The notes beneath the pieces were generated by a model. The model saw only the letters and a list, made by a program, of their open reading frames with translations. It was not told the DNA's origin and made no database searches. From Gemmatimonadota bacterium (lineage in GTDB: Bacteria; Gemmatimonadota; Gemmatimonadetes; Longimicrobiales; Gaopeijiaceae), in the NCBI GenBank assembly GCA_022822325.1, contig JAJEBW010000048.1, positions 124,001 through 188,000 on the forward strand: 64,000 nucleotides of DNA. The letters are read 5' to 3'. The position numbers and the translations under genes are program-made. This document shows positions 18,495-28,510 of this stretch, piece after piece. The first letter of the stretch is position 1; the number at the start of each line of letters is the position of its first letter.

Positions 18495-20747
18495 ATGATC
18501 CCGTCCACTCCGGAACCCGCCCTGTTGCGCGCCCTGAATCCCGAGCAGCGCGAGGCGGTCGAACACTTCGAGGGACCGGAGCTCGTTCTGGCGGGCGCCG
18601 GATCGGGCAAAACCCGCGTCCTCACCACCCGCATATGGCATCTGGTCACCCACCACGGCGTGCCCACGGACCGGATCCTGGCGGCGACCTTCACCAACAA
18701 GGCCGCCGGCGAGATGCGCGAACGGGTGGCGGCCATGCTCGGAGGCGATCCCCGCGGCATCTGGATGGGAACCTTCCACGCGATCGGCGCGCGTCTCCTG
18801 CGGCGCCACGCCCCCGAGCTGGGGTGGACGCGCTCCTTCGCCATCCGCGATGCCGAACAGTCTCTCCGCGAGGTCCGCAAGGCCCAGATCCATGCCCGCA
18901 TCGATGTCAGGCGGTGGGCGCCCAAGGCGGTGCGCGGGTACATCTCCGACGCCAAGAACCGGCTGGTCGGGCCCGGCGAGTTCGAGAGCGAGCATGCCGA
19001 CGACCCCGATCTCCTGCTGCGGAAAGTCGCCCGCGTCTATCCGCTCTACCAGAGCGCGCTCCGCGACCAGGACGCGATGGACTTCGACGATCTTCTCCTG
19101 CTGCCGGTTCGGCTCATGGAGCGCAACCGGGCGCTGCTCGAGCGCTACCGCGACCGCTTCGCCTTCATCCTGGTTGACGAGTACCAGGACACCAACCGGG
19201 CCCAGTTTCGGCTCCTGGAGCTGCTCGCCGGGGGGCACCGCAACCTCATGGTGGTGGGGGACGACGATCAGAGCATCTACGGTTGGAGGGGCGCCGACAT
19301 CGGCAACATCCTCGACTTCGAGGACAGCTTTCCAGGCGCCCGCGTGGTGCGGCTCGAACAGAACTACCGCTCGACCCCGGTGATCCTGGACGCGGCCAAC
19401 CGCGTGATCCGCGAGAACCGCTTCCGCAAGGAGAAGACGATGCGCACCGAGCGGACCGGTGGGGCGCCGGTGGCGATTCTGGAAGCCGCCGACGAGACCG
19501 ACGAGGCGCGCTGGATCGTGGAGGAGGTGGAGCGGAAGATGTTGCGGCGGCCCGAGCTCGATCACCGGGACTTTGCCGTCCTCTACCGCACCAATGCCCA
19601 GGCGCGCGCCCTGGAGGACCGGTTCATGCGGCGGGGCGTTCCCTACCAGGTCGTGGGCGGCGTGCGCTTCTACGAGCGGCGCGAGATCCAGGATGTCGTG
19701 GCCTACCTGAGGTTGATCGCGAACCCGCGCGACGCCGATGCCTTCGACCGCGTGGTGAACTATCCGCGCCGGGGGGTGGGGAAGGTGTCGGTCGGCCGGC
19801 TGGCGGCCTTTGCGGCGGCGGGGCGGGTGGGGCTGCTGGCGGCGGCGGAGCGGGCCGACGAGATCGCCGGATTGCCGGCGGGGGCGCGGCGGGGGCTGAA
19901 GGGTCTGGCGGGACTGGTGCGACGCCATGCGCAGTTGGCGGGGAACCGGCCGGCGGGCGAGGTGCTCGAGTCGCTGATCGCGGAGCTGGATCTGGTGCGG
20001 ATCCTGGTGGAGGAGGGACCGGAAGGCGCCGACCGGGCCGAGAATGTGGGGGAGCTGGTCGCGGCCGCGCGCGACTTCGAGGCGGGGCTGCTGGAGCTCG
20101 ACGAAGGGGACCGCGACGCCTTCACCGATCTGGGGCTGTTCCTGCAGCACATCGCCCTGGTCGCCGACATCGACGCGCACGACGCCGGTGCGGATGCGGT
20201 CACCCTCATGACCGTCCACAGCGCGAAGGGGCTCGAATTTCCCGTTGTCCTGATCGGGGGGCTCGAAGAGGGTCTCTTTCCCCTGACGAGGGCCTACGAC
20301 GAGGAGGAACAGCTTGAAGAGGAGCGCCGCCTGCTCTATGTGGCCATGACGCGCGCGCGCGAGGAGCTGTATCTGACCCATGCGCAGTCGCGCCGCCGCG
20401 CGGGAGAGGTGCTGCGGGGCGAACGTTCCAGCTTCCTGCGGGTGCTGCGGGGGTTGGCGAAGGAGCTTCGCACCGATCGCGTTCGGTCCGCCGCGCGGTG
20501 GTCGGGACGGGGGGGAAGGGTGGCTCCGTCCCGGTGGCGGCGGCGCTCCGATCCGGAAGCGGGATTCAACCAGGACCGCCCCAGCTTCGTGAAGGGCGAA
20601 CGGGTGGTGCACAAGACCTTCGGATCCGGGGTGATCGTGGCGCTCTCGGGGTTTGGCCCGGATATGAAGGTGACGGTGGATTTCGTCGGCGCGGGACGGA
20701 AAAAGCTCCTGGTTCGCTACGCTTCGCTGGAGCGCGACGCCTGGTAG
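18495..20747 (+). CDS. UvrD/PcrA-family DNA helicase
   Basis: Superfamily 1A 3'-5' helicase in repair and replication restart. Walker A is AGAGSGKT (about residues 34-41); DEYQDTN, GDDDQSIYGWRGAD, VTLMTVHSAKGLEF and LLYVAMTRAREELYL follow. The 750-residue protein ends in a small Tudor-like domain (VVHKTFGSGVIVAL...) that in PcrA/UvrD contacts RNA polymerase. It is a stand-alone gene between the kinase and a convergent hypothetical. Choosing between UvrD and PcrA needs a phylogeny. Confidence 0.93.
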   Translation: MIPSTPEPALLRALNPEQREAVEHFEGPELVLAGAGSGKTRVLTTRIWHLVTHHGVPTDRILAATFTNKAAGEMRERVAAMLGGDPRGIWMGTFHAIGARLLRRHAPELGWTRSFAIRDAEQSLREVRKAQIHARIDVRRWAPKAVRGYISDAKNRLVGPGEFESEHADDPDLLLRKVARVYPLYQSALRDQDAMDFDDLLLLPVRLMERNRALLERYRDRFAFILVDEYQDTNRAQFRLLELLAGGHRNLMVVGDDDQSIYGWRGADIGNILDFEDSFPGARVVRLEQNYRSTPVILDAANRVIRENRFRKEKTMRTERTGGAPVAILEAADETDEARWIVEEVERKMLRRPELDHRDFAVLYRTNAQARALEDRFMRRGVPYQVVGGVRFYERREIQDVVAYLRLIANPRDADAFDRVVNYPRRGVGKVSVGRLAAFAAAGRVGLLAAAERADEIAGLPAGARRGLKGLAGLVRRHAQLAGNRPAGEVLESLIAELDLVRILVEEGPEGADRAENVGELVAAARDFEAGLLELDEGDRDAFTDLGLFLQHIALVADIDAHDAGADAVTLMTVHSAKGLEFPVVLIGGLEEGLFPLTRAYDEEEQLEEERRLLYVAMTRAREELYLTHAQSRRRAGEVLRGERSSFLRVLRGLAKELRTDRVRSAARWSGRGGRVAPSRWRRRSDPEAGFNQDRPSFVKGERVVHKTFGSGVIVALSGFGPDMKVTVDFVGAGRKKLLVRYASLERDAW

Positions 20748-20780
20748 TCCGCCCGAGGATCCGGCTTCCGCGGACGACGG

Positions 20781-21329
20781 TCACTCCTCCCCTTCCCCGC
20801 CGCCCCCCTCCTCCCGGCCACCCCCTCGCGCCTGGCGGGAAGGGAACAGTCCGGCCGCGCCCTCCCGCAACGCCCTGATCCGGGACGCCGCCTCGATCAC
20901 CGCCCCCTCGGCCTCCGACTGGGCCAGATCCAGGAGCGCAAGCAGATCGCGGGTCCGGCGGCGCAGTTCGGTCGCGGCTTCCTCCAGCGCGCCCGCCATC
21001 CCCCCCACCGAAGACCCCAGACGCTCGGCCTCGCCTCGCACCGTCTCCGTGATCCGGTCGATGTTGCGAACGGCGCTGCCGGCGTGTTCCACCAACGAGC
21101 CCGAGCGTTCGCTCGCGGTTGCCAGAAAGCCCTCCCACGCGGCCCGGTGCCGCCGCATCTCGGCCTGAAGCCGCAGCGCGACGACAAGCACGGCGAGCAC
21201 CGCCACGACCAGCGCAACCAGCGACCAGGCGGTGAGGACGGCAAGCCCGTCGCGGGCCAGCACGACCGTCGTCGTGTCCTGGGCAAGGGCCGGAAGCGCG
21301 GTTGCGAGAATGGAAAGAGATAACGTCAT
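20781..21329 (-). CDS. Membrane-anchored coiled-coil protein, hypothetical
   Basis: A 182-residue protein of unknown function. The start at 21329 gives a signal-like segment ending LPALAQD, then a transmembrane helix (VALVVAVLAVLVVAL, about residues 38-55). A long amphipathic helix follows, with SVGGMAGALEEAATELRRR, resembling DUF948-type or chemoreceptor-like coiled coils. The tail is Gly/Glu-rich. It converges with uvrD across 33 bases. No function can be assigned. Confidence 0.65.
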   Translation of the reverse strand: MTLSLSILATALPALAQDTTTVVLARDGLAVLTAWSLVALVVAVLAVLVVALRLQAEMRRHRAAWEGFLATASERSGSLVEHAGSAVRNIDRITETVRGEAERLGSSVGGMAGALEEAATELRRRTRDLLALLDLAQSEAEGAVIEAASRIRALREGAAGLFPSRQARGGGREEGGGGEGEE

Positions 21330-21537
21330 GGGCCTCGCGGGGGGAAGCGGGATCACGAGGATCGGAAGGGGGGCGACAATATCCCGGATTCGGTCCCCCG
21401 CGGCAATGGCGCATCCCGAACCATTCCGTCGCCCCTGCGGCCCTCGGGTCGTGCCCACGGAGGTTCACCGTCCGGCTTGGCGCCCCTCTCGCCGGCGAGA
21501 CGCCGCAATCCCGCGGCCCGCACCCGGACCTGTTCAC

Positions 21538-21572
21538 TTGTTCCGACTACCGGATTTGTTCCGACTACCGGA
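21538..21572 (+). repeat. 17-bp tandem duplication upstream of murA
   Basis: TTGTTCCGACTACCGGA occurs at 21538-21554 and 21556-21572, separated by a single T (18-base period). The two copies lie 60-95 bases before the murA start. Confidence 0.85.
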
Positions 21573-21598
21573 CATTTCATTTGCTCCCGACGCGAGCG

Positions 21599-21627
21599 TT
21601 GCCGGTGCGATCAATGCGGGCTATCTT
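21599..21627 (+). promoter_or_regulatory. Leaderless promoter of murA
   Basis: TTGCCG (21599-21604), a 17-base spacer and TATCTT (21622-21627) precede the murA ATG by six bases. As with the 15175 gene, transcription would start at or next to the start codon. No ribosome-binding site is visible before this ATG. Confidence 0.55.
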
Positions 21628-21633
21628 GCCCCC

Positions 21634-22911
21634 ATGCCTTCCTTCATGGTGTCCGGCGGACGCGAACTCTCGGGCAGGATTCGTCCGGCGGGGAACAAGA
21701 ACGCCGCCCTGCCCGCGCTCGCCGCCACCCTGATGTCCACCGGGACCGTCAGGCTTGGGAACGTTCCCCGCATACGCGATGTGGCGACCCTCCTGGAGAT
21801 CATGGAGTCGCTGGGGGCCGCGGTGCGCTGGAGGGGCCCGTCGACCGTCGAGGTCAATGGCGCCGGGGTCAGCTCCGCCCGCCTCGATCCCGAGCTCTCC
21901 CGCCGCATCCGGGCCTCCATCCTCCTGGCCGGCCCCCTTCTCGCGCGCTTCGGCTCGCTCTTCCTTCCCCCTCCCGGCGGAGATGTGATCGGACGGCGCC
22001 GCCTCGACACTCATCTCCTTGCCTTTCGCGCACTTGGGGCACGGATCGAGACCGCCCAGGGGCTGGACATCGACGCCCGGTCCCTTGTCGGCGCGCGGAT
22101 GTTCCTCGACGAACCCTCCGTCACCGCCACCGAGAACGCGGTCATGGCGGCCGCGCTCGCCCGGGGCGAAACCGAGATCCGCAACGCGGCCTCCGAGCCC
22201 CATGTCCAGGACCTCTGCCGTCTCCTCAACCGAATGGGGGCGCGCATCGAGGGCATCGGCAGCTCCACGATTCGGATCCAGGGGGTCTCCTCGCTGGGCG
22301 ATGCCGAGTACGAAATCGGTGCCGACCACATCGAGACCGGATCATTCATCGGATTGGCGGCGGCGACCGGAAGCCGCCTGGTGATCGAGGACGCCCCGAT
22401 CGAGCATCTGGACGCGATCCTCATCGGATTTCGCCGTCTGGGCATCGACTGCCGGATCGACGAGCGCGATCTGATCGTCGACGGCCGTCGCGAGGCGCTG
22501 ATCCACATGGATGCCTTCGGCCACATCCCCAAGGTCGACGACGGTCCCTGGCCCGCCTTCCCCGCCGATCTGACCTCGATCGCCGTGGTCGCCGCCACCC
22601 GCTCGCGCGGCTCGGTCCTCATCCACGAGAAGATGTTCGAGTCGCGAATGTTCTTCACCGACAAGCTCGTCGCGATGGGAGCCCGCATCGTTCTCTGCGA
22701 CCCGCACCGCGTGGTGGTGATCGGACCTTCGCGCCTGCATGGAGCCCGCGTGGAGAGCCCGGACATCCGCGCCGGCATGGCCATCCTGATCGCTGCGCTC
22801 GGGGCCAGCGGGACAAGCGAGATTCGCAACGCGGGCCAGATCGAGCGCGGCTACGAACGAATCGACGAGCGTCTCGCGGCGCTCGGGGCTGAAATTCGTC
22901 GTCTCGATTGA
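21634..22911 (+). CDS. murA: UDP-N-acetylglucosamine 1-carboxyvinyltransferase (MurA), Cys-to-Asp type
   Basis: First committed enzyme of peptidoglycan synthesis; adds enolpyruvate to UDP-GlcNAc. Lys22-Asn23 in the NKNAA motif is present and the 425-residue length is normal. In the active-site loop the family reads GGC-x-IG-x-R, but here it is PPGGDVIGRR, with Asp117 (codon 21982-21984) at the catalytic Cys position. Cys-to-Asp MurA variants are known to be active and insensitive to fosfomycin, as in mycobacteria. The ATG at 21634 matches the family N-terminus. Confidence 0.95.
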   Translation: MPSFMVSGGRELSGRIRPAGNKNAALPALAATLMSTGTVRLGNVPRIRDVATLLEIMESLGAAVRWRGPSTVEVNGAGVSSARLDPELSRRIRASILLAGPLLARFGSLFLPPPGGDVIGRRRLDTHLLAFRALGARIETAQGLDIDARSLVGARMFLDEPSVTATENAVMAAALARGETEIRNAASEPHVQDLCRLLNRMGARIEGIGSSTIRIQGVSSLGDAEYEIGADHIETGSFIGLAAATGSRLVIEDAPIEHLDAILIGFRRLGIDCRIDERDLIVDGRREALIHMDAFGHIPKVDDGPWPAFPADLTSIAVVAATRSRGSVLIHEKMFESRMFFTDKLVAMGARIVLCDPHRVVVIGPSRLHGARVESPDIRAGMAILIAALGASGTSEIRNAGQIERGYERIDERLAALGAEIRRLD

Positions 22912-22937
22912 CCGAATCGGTCCCTTGCGGCTACATT
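22908..22937 (+). promoter_or_regulatory. Promoter of the rimP-nusA-infB operon
   Basis: TTGACC (22908-22913) overlaps the murA stop. After 18 bases it is followed by TACATT (22932-22937). The predicted start lies about 105 bases before rimP, giving a leader that contains a tandem duplication. Confidence 0.6.
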
Positions 22938-22965
22938 ACCGTTTGGTGGCGGGGCTGCCGCGCGC

Positions 22966-23000
22966 GGCCTTTCCGAGTGGGGGGCCTTTTCCGAGTGGGG
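22966..23000 (+). repeat. 17/18-bp tandem duplication in the rimP leader
   Basis: GGCCTTTCCGAGTGGGG (22966-22982) is directly followed by GGCCTTTTCCGAGTGGGG (22983-23000). The second copy has one additional T, the same kind of difference seen in the rplM leader duplication. Confidence 0.85.
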
Positions 23001-23047
23001 GATGCGGTCCTCCACTCTTTTTTGTCCATTCGTTACAGGGAGGCGGC

Positions 23048-23545
23048 GTGAAAACGGACCGGTTGGCGCTCCGCGCGGGGCTTGAGGAGCGGCTCCTGCG
23101 CCTGGGCTTCGAGGTCGTGCGGATCGAGTGGGCCGGTCATCCCCGGCGGCCGATCGTCCGTCTACGCATCGAACACGCGGATCCGGCGCGTCCAGTCACC
23201 CTGGACGACTGCGCCCGCGTCAGCCGTGCCCTGGAACCCTGGCTCGACCGCCAGGAATCCCTTGCCGACAGCTATCTCCTCGAGGTGTCCTCCCCGGGGC
23301 TGGAGCGTCCCCTCACCCGCGACCGCGATTTCAACCGGTTCCGGGGCCGGCGCGTGGCGCTGAAGGGCAGCGGTCCATTGCACGGAGCGGCGACCCGTCT
23401 GGAGGGCGAGCTGCTCGGGCTGGACACCGGCGCCGACGGAACCGCTTCGGTGGCGCTGCGACTCCCCACGGGCGACGAGATCCGCCTTCCCCGCGACCGA
23501 ATCGCCGGCGCGCGGCTGGTTCACGAATGGGGGCGTCCACGATGA
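23048..23545 (+). CDS. rimP: Ribosome maturation factor RimP
   Basis: Cytoplasmic factor needed for 30S assembly. The 165-residue product has the family features DDCARVSRALEPWLD and YLLEVSSPGLERPL, followed by a C-terminal SH3-like domain. The GTG at 23048 is supported by GGGAGG 6 bases upstream. It opens the conserved rimP-nusA-infB cluster, and its stop overlaps the nusA ATG. Confidence 0.93.
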   Translation: MKTDRLALRAGLEERLLRLGFEVVRIEWAGHPRRPIVRLRIEHADPARPVTLDDCARVSRALEPWLDRQESLADSYLLEVSSPGLERPLTRDRDFNRFRGRRVALKGSGPLHGAATRLEGELLGLDTGADGTASVALRLPTGDEIRLPRDRIAGARLVHEWGRPR

Positions 23546-24888
23546 ACACCGAACTGATCACCAAGGCCTTCCGCGACATCGCGAGCTCCCGGAACTTGCA
23601 GCCCGACGACGTCAACGATCTCATCCGCGAGGCGTTGCATGCGGGTCTGGCGCGCATCTACGGCGCAAATGTCGATAGCGAGATCCTGATCGACGATCTT
23701 TCCGGCGAGATCGAAATGCTCGTCCTCAAGCGAGTGGTGAGCGACGCGGAGGACCCTTCGTCCGAAGTCTCCCTCGAAGAGGCCCGCTGGGACGATCCCT
23801 CCTACGAAATCGGCGACGTCATGGAGATCCCCGTCGAGTTCTCCGATTTCGGGCACAACGCCGTCATGGCCGCCAAGCGCAGGATCATGGATCTCGTGCA
23901 GGAGGGGGAGCGCGAGCGAATCCGCGAGGAATACGGCGGGCGGGTCGGCGAGCTTCTCTCCGGCGAGGTTCAGCAGATCGAGCGGGGCAAGCTGGTGCTG
24001 ATGCTCAACAGTTCGCGGGACGCCGAGGCGATCATCCCCTGGAAGGAACAGAATCCCCGCGAGCGTTTCCGACAGGGCGAATCGATCCGGGCGGTGCTGA
24101 AGCGCGTCGAGGAAACCACCAAGGGTCCGAAGCTGATCTTCTCGCGCGCCGATCCCCTCTTCGTGGCGGCGCTCTTCAGGCTCGAAGTGCCGGAGATCTA
24201 CCAGGGAATCGTCGAAGTCAAGGAGCTGACGCGAGAGGTGGGCGGCCGCACCAAGATCGCCGTTCACAGCCGCGACGACTCGATCGATCCGGTGGGAGCC
24301 TGCGTGGGGTTGAAGGGATCTCGCGTTCAGGCGGTGGTCTCGGAGCTGGGCGGCGAGCGAATCGACATCGTTCCCTGGCACCCCGATCCGGAGGTCTTCG
24401 CCCGTCGCGCGCTGGCCCCCGCCCGGGTGGCGTCGGTGATCTCGGACCCGGAACGGCAGGTCATCACGGCCATTGTCGACGAGGACCAGCTCTCGCTGGC
24501 GATCGGCAGGAATGGACAGAATGTCCGCCTGGCCTCGCAGCTCATCGGCTGGCAGATCGATCTCTATGGTTCCCGCGAATGGCTGGAGCGGGGATCCGAC
24601 ATGTCGGTTCTGGTCGAGGAAGACGAGGATTCCTACGAGACCGCCGATTTTCCCCTGCGCGAGCTCTCTCTCGATCCGCAAACGCTGGGCGCGCTCGAGG
24701 GAGCCGGGTACCGCACCTTCCTCGACATCATCGACCTTGAGAAGCGCCACTTCCTGGCGGTGGACGGGATTGCGGAAGAGGCGGCCGACCGGTTGCTGGC
24801 GCTGATCGACGATCTCACCGTGGTGGATCAGGACGGGGGACGCGAGATGGCGGCCGACGACCCGGAAGCGAAAGGCGGCGCCGACTGA
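23542..24888 (+). CDS. nusA: Transcription termination/antitermination factor NusA
   Basis: RNA-polymerase-associated factor for pausing, termination and antitermination. An N-terminal RNAP-binding domain is followed by an S1 domain (about residues 130-200). The KH pair includes DPVGACVGLKGSRVQAV and the IGRNGQNVRLA signature. A C-terminal helix-hairpin-helix-like segment (about 380-435) follows. Length 448. Start and stop both overlap neighbours (ATGA with rimP, TGATG with infB). Confidence 0.96.
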   Translation: MNTELITKAFRDIASSRNLQPDDVNDLIREALHAGLARIYGANVDSEILIDDLSGEIEMLVLKRVVSDAEDPSSEVSLEEARWDDPSYEIGDVMEIPVEFSDFGHNAVMAAKRRIMDLVQEGERERIREEYGGRVGELLSGEVQQIERGKLVLMLNSSRDAEAIIPWKEQNPRERFRQGESIRAVLKRVEETTKGPKLIFSRADPLFVAALFRLEVPEIYQGIVEVKELTREVGGRTKIAVHSRDDSIDPVGACVGLKGSRVQAVVSELGGERIDIVPWHPDPEVFARRALAPARVASVISDPERQVITAIVDEDQLSLAIGRNGQNVRLASQLIGWQIDLYGSREWLERGSDMSVLVEEDEDSYETADFPLRELSLDPQTLGALEGAGYRTFLDIIDLEKRHFLAVDGIAEEAADRLLALIDDLTVVDQDGGREMAADDPEAKGGAD

Positions 24889-27830
24889 TGCTGGTTCGCG
24901 AGTTCGCCGCCGATGTCCGGGTCGAAGCCGACCTGATGGTGCGCTACCTGCGCCAGGCGGGAGTGGCCGTGGGGAGTCCGAATGCCCGCATTCCGGCGGC
25001 GGCGGTGGCCCGGGTGCGGATCCGGCTGGAACGGGAGCGGCGCGCAGGGCACGGGAGCGCCGCCCAGGTGATTCGAGCGGCGGTGAAGGCGAGTGCGCCC
25101 CGAAGCCGGAGGCGGCGGGTCCGACGGCGGGTTCCCGGGAGACGCCGCGCCCGGACCGCGCCTGCGGAAAGCCCGGCGGAGGTTCCCGATCCCGACTCCG
25201 CTCCCGATGCGACGCCGGCCGCACCGGCCGCCGCAGAGGCCGCCGAGCCCTCCCGCCGGAGGCGCCGCCGCCGAGCCGCCGAGCCGGATGTCGCGCCGCC
25301 CGCGGCTCCCGTGGATGAGACGCCGGTCGCACCGGCCGCCGAAGCCGCGTCTCCGGACGCCGAGACCGCGCCGGAGTTGCCCGAACCTCCCGTCGCTCCC
25401 GCCGCCGTTGGGGACGACGCGGATGCCGCGACCAGTCCATCGGAGGCGCCGGAGGTTCCCGCGCAGGCCGACGCGCCGCCACCGGAGGCGCCCCGGCCCC
25501 GCAGCGAATCCCCGGAGGCCACGGAAGCGAGTCCCGCGATTGCCGCCGGGGTCGAGCCGTCCGTCGATCCCGACCCGGCTCCCGCGACCCCCCCCGGTCC
25601 GCCGTCCGCGCCGCCCGAGGTTGAGCGCCCGGCGGCCGCCGCGGATCCGGCTCCCGCTGCCGTCCGTCCGGAGCCCGAGACCCCGGGCGCGCCCACTCCC
25701 ACCCCGATCCGGGACGGCCTCCCGCCGGCGCGGCTGGGCGGACCCCCGGAGCCCGCGCGCAAGGGAGGACCCCGCCGGAGCGCCGCGCCTCCCCCGGCCG
25801 CCAGTGCGGGTCCGGGCGGCACCGTCCGCATCCAGGCGGAGGGCTATACCTCCGATGGCCGCCGCAAAAAGGCGCGCAGGAAGGGCAAGCGTCGGCGCGG
25901 GGCCGCTGCGGACGCGGCGGCGCAGAACATCCAGCGCGTGATGGCCCAGATCAAGACGGGTCGCAAGAAGCGCCGCAAGGGGAAGGCAACGCTCGCCGCG
26001 GCCCGGGAAGAGCGCGTTGCAGCCGAGGAACGGGCGGCCCGGGAGAGCGCGGCGGAGGCTCGCACCGTGCGCGTGAACGAGTTCCTGACCGTCGCCGAGC
26101 TGGCCGAACTCATCGACATGAGCGCAACCGAGATCATCAGCTCGGCCTTTCGCAACATGGCCATGCTCGTCACCATCAACCAGCGCCTCGATTTCGATCA
26201 GATCGAGCTGCTCCTCGACGAGTTCGGCTTCAAGGCGGAGCGCGAGGCCGACTATCTTCCCGCCGAAGAGATTGAGAGGGAGGACGATCCGGCCGACCTG
26301 CGCCCGCGTCCGCCCGTCGTCACCGTCATGGGCCATGTGGACCACGGCAAGACGCTGCTCCTGGACCGGATCCGCGACACCAACGTCGTCGCCGGCGAAT
26401 CGGGCGGAATCACCCAGCATATCGGCGCCTATCATGTCGACCTTGGCGAGAATCGCACGATCTCCTTCCTCGACACCCCCGGTCACGCGGCCTTTACCGC
26501 CATGCGCGCGCGCGGCGCCGATGTGACCGACATCGTGGTGCTGGTGGTGGCGGCGGACGACGCGGTGATGCCGCAGACGATCGAGGCGATCAGTCATGCG
26601 CGCAACGCCGGCGTCCCGATGATCGTCGCCATCAACAAGATCGACCTGCCCGCCGCCGATCCCGAGCGGGTCAAGCAGGACCTGCTCCGGCACGAGGTCA
26701 CGGTGGAGGACTACGGCGGCGACGTTCTGGTGGCTCAGGTGTCCGCGAAGACCGGCGAGGGCATGGACGATCTCCTCGAGAAGATCCTCCTGCAGGCCGA
26801 GCTCCTGGAGCTTGCGGCCAACCCCGCTCGCGCCGCCGTCGGCGCGGTGGTGGAAGCCGAACTCGACATCGGCAAGGGACCCGTTGCGACGGTGCTGGTC
26901 CAGCACGGCACCCTGCGCGTCGGGGACGACTATGTGGTCGGACTGCACGCCGGCAAGGTGCGGGCGCTCCTGGACGAGCGCGGCCGCCGGGCGAAGAGCG
27001 TAAGCCCTGGAATCCCGGCGCAGATTGTCGGAATAGGGGGCGTTCCCCAGGCGGGCGACGTCCTCCAGGTCATGGACCAGGCCAAGGCGTCTTCGATCGC
27101 CGCCAACCGCCAGCGCCTCGACCGCGAGAAACAGCTTCGGATCCGCGAGCGCGGCATCAAGCTGGGCGACTTCTCCAAGCTGCTCGCGGCCGGCCAGATC
27201 AGCACCCTCCGTCTCCTGGTCAAGGGCGATGTGGACGGCTCGGTGCAGGCCATCTGCGACGAGATGGAGCGGCTCTCCACCTCCGAGGTCCGCGTCGAGA
27301 TCATTCACCGGGGCGTCGGCGCCATCAACGAATCCGATGTGATGCTTGCGGTGACCTCCGAGGCAATCGTGATCGGCTTCCGGGTCCGGCCCGACATGGG
27401 CGCCCGCGAGGCCGCCCGCCGCGAATCGGTGGAGATCCAGATCTTCGACGTGATCTACGAGGTGGTGGACAATGTGCGGGCCGCGCTGGAGGGATTGCTG
27501 TCGCCGGAGCGCCGCGAACGGATCGTGGGCGTGGCGGAGGTTCGCGAGATCTTCCGCATCCGGGGCGTCGGCACCATCGCGGGCAGCTACGTGGCGGAGG
27601 GCAGGATCCAGCGTGGCGGGCAGGCGCGCGTCATTCGCGACGGCATTGTGGTCTACGACGGCGAGATCGGTTCGCTGCGGCGCTTCAAGGAGGATGTGCG
27701 CGAGGTCCGGGACGGCTTCGAGTGCGGGATCGGCATCGCCAACTTCAACGACCTGAAGGTGGGCGACCAGGTCGAGCTCTACAGCGTCGAGGAGATTGCG
27801 CGCACCCTGGTCGGCGTGGCGGAGAGCTGA
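24888..27830 (+). CDS. infB: Translation initiation factor IF-2 with long Pro/Ala linker
   Basis: GTPase that delivers initiator tRNA to the 30S. A small IF2_N domain (about residues 1-55) is followed by about 260 residues of Pro/Ala/Arg-rich low-complexity linker. A second IF2_N-like domain lies near 385-450. The G domain has GHVDHGKT at 482-489, then DTPGH and NKID, followed by domains II-IV. At 980 residues it is long, all of it due to the linker. The linker shows strong codon-position GC bias and is in frame throughout. Confidence 0.96.
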   Translation: MLVREFAADVRVEADLMVRYLRQAGVAVGSPNARIPAAAVARVRIRLERERRAGHGSAAQVIRAAVKASAPRSRRRRVRRRVPGRRRARTAPAESPAEVPDPDSAPDATPAAPAAAEAAEPSRRRRRRRAAEPDVAPPAAPVDETPVAPAAEAASPDAETAPELPEPPVAPAAVGDDADAATSPSEAPEVPAQADAPPPEAPRPRSESPEATEASPAIAAGVEPSVDPDPAPATPPGPPSAPPEVERPAAAADPAPAAVRPEPETPGAPTPTPIRDGLPPARLGGPPEPARKGGPRRSAAPPPAASAGPGGTVRIQAEGYTSDGRRKKARRKGKRRRGAAADAAAQNIQRVMAQIKTGRKKRRKGKATLAAAREERVAAEERAARESAAEARTVRVNEFLTVAELAELIDMSATEIISSAFRNMAMLVTINQRLDFDQIELLLDEFGFKAEREADYLPAEEIEREDDPADLRPRPPVVTVMGHVDHGKTLLLDRIRDTNVVAGESGGITQHIGAYHVDLGENRTISFLDTPGHAAFTAMRARGADVTDIVVLVVAADDAVMPQTIEAISHARNAGVPMIVAINKIDLPAADPERVKQDLLRHEVTVEDYGGDVLVAQVSAKTGEGMDDLLEKILLQAELLELAANPARAAVGAVVEAELDIGKGPVATVLVQHGTLRVGDDYVVGLHAGKVRALLDERGRRAKSVSPGIPAQIVGIGGVPQAGDVLQVMDQAKASSIAANRQRLDREKQLRIRERGIKLGDFSKLLAAGQISTLRLLVKGDVDGSVQAICDEMERLSTSEVRVEIIHRGVGAINESDVMLAVTSEAIVIGFRVRPDMGAREAARRESVEIQIFDVIYEVVDNVRAALEGLLSPERRERIVGVAEVREIFRIRGVGTIAGSYVAEGRIQRGGQARVIRDGIVVYDGEIGSLRRFKEDVREVRDGFECGIGIANFNDLKVGDQVELYSVEEIARTLVGVAES

Positions 27831-27860
27831 ACCGCGGGGCCGGGCGCGCAAGGGCGAGCG

Positions 27861-28139
27861 ATGGTGGTGAATGTGTCAAGTTGGGAGCTGTCGATTCCCG
27901 GATCCCGATCGCTCAAGGAGAAGCGGGCGGTGCTGCGGTCGCTGCGGGACCGGCTGGGCCGGATGAATGTGTCGGTGGTGGAATCGGGACTGCACGAGGC
28001 GCGGAACCGGGGGCGAATCTCGGTCGCCTTCCTCGCCGCCCATGCCGCCCAGGCCGATGCGATCCTGGAGTCGGTGGACCGGGTGGTGGCGGGGGCGCGG
28101 GGCGCGGTCGTCGTCGGCAACTCCACGGAGCGTCACTGA
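27861..28139 (+). CDS. ylxP: YlxP-like DUF503 protein
   Basis: A 92-residue protein matching the DUF503/YlxP family, which sits between infB and rbfA in many bacteria. The GSRSLKEKRAVLRSLRDRL segment and the VSVVES motif are typical. Its biochemical function is not established; linkage suggests a ribosome-related role. It is followed with no gap by rbfA. Confidence 0.88.
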   Translation: MVVNVSSWELSIPGSRSLKEKRAVLRSLRDRLGRMNVSVVESGLHEARNRGRISVAFLAAHAAQADAILESVDRVVAGARGAVVVGNSTERH

Positions 28140-28493
28140 GTGTCGGCGCACCGGCGTGCCAGGCTCGGGGAGCAGCTTCGCCGCGAACTCGCCCTCAAGC
28201 TGCAGACCGTCGTGCGGGATCCGGGACTGGGTCCGCACTCGGTGACCGGCGTCGACGTCACCCCCGATCTCTGGCTGGCGCGGGTTCATGTCGAGCTGCA
28301 CGGTTCGCCCTCGCAGAGGGATGAAACGATGGCCGCGCTGCGCCGCGCCGCGCCCTTCCTGCGCTCCGTTCTCGGCCGCGAGCTGCACATTCGGCGCATG
28401 CCGGAGCTGCGCTTTCTCCGGGATCGCTCGACCGAAGTCGGCCAGCGCATCGAGGCAATCCTCAGACGAACTTCGGCGCCCCGGGACGATTGA
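28140..28493 (+). CDS. rbfA: Ribosome-binding factor A
   Basis: 30S maturation factor with a type II KH fold. The 117-residue product has RRARLGEQLRRELALKLQ and the RMPELRFLRD block typical of the family. The GTG start at 28140 immediately follows the ylxP stop (TGAGTG). The order ylxP-rbfA-truB is conserved. Confidence 0.93.
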   Translation: MSAHRRARLGEQLRRELALKLQTVVRDPGLGPHSVTGVDVTPDLWLARVHVELHGSPSQRDETMAALRRAAPFLRSVLGRELHIRRMPELRFLRDRSTEVGQRIEAILRRTSAPRDD

Positions 28494-28510
28494 CCGTCTC
28501 TCGTTCGCCG

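Noticed and set aside
24828-27851. 1007-codon antisense frame over infB
   Set aside because: Complementary shadow of the high-GC infB gene; the translation has no recognisable domain.
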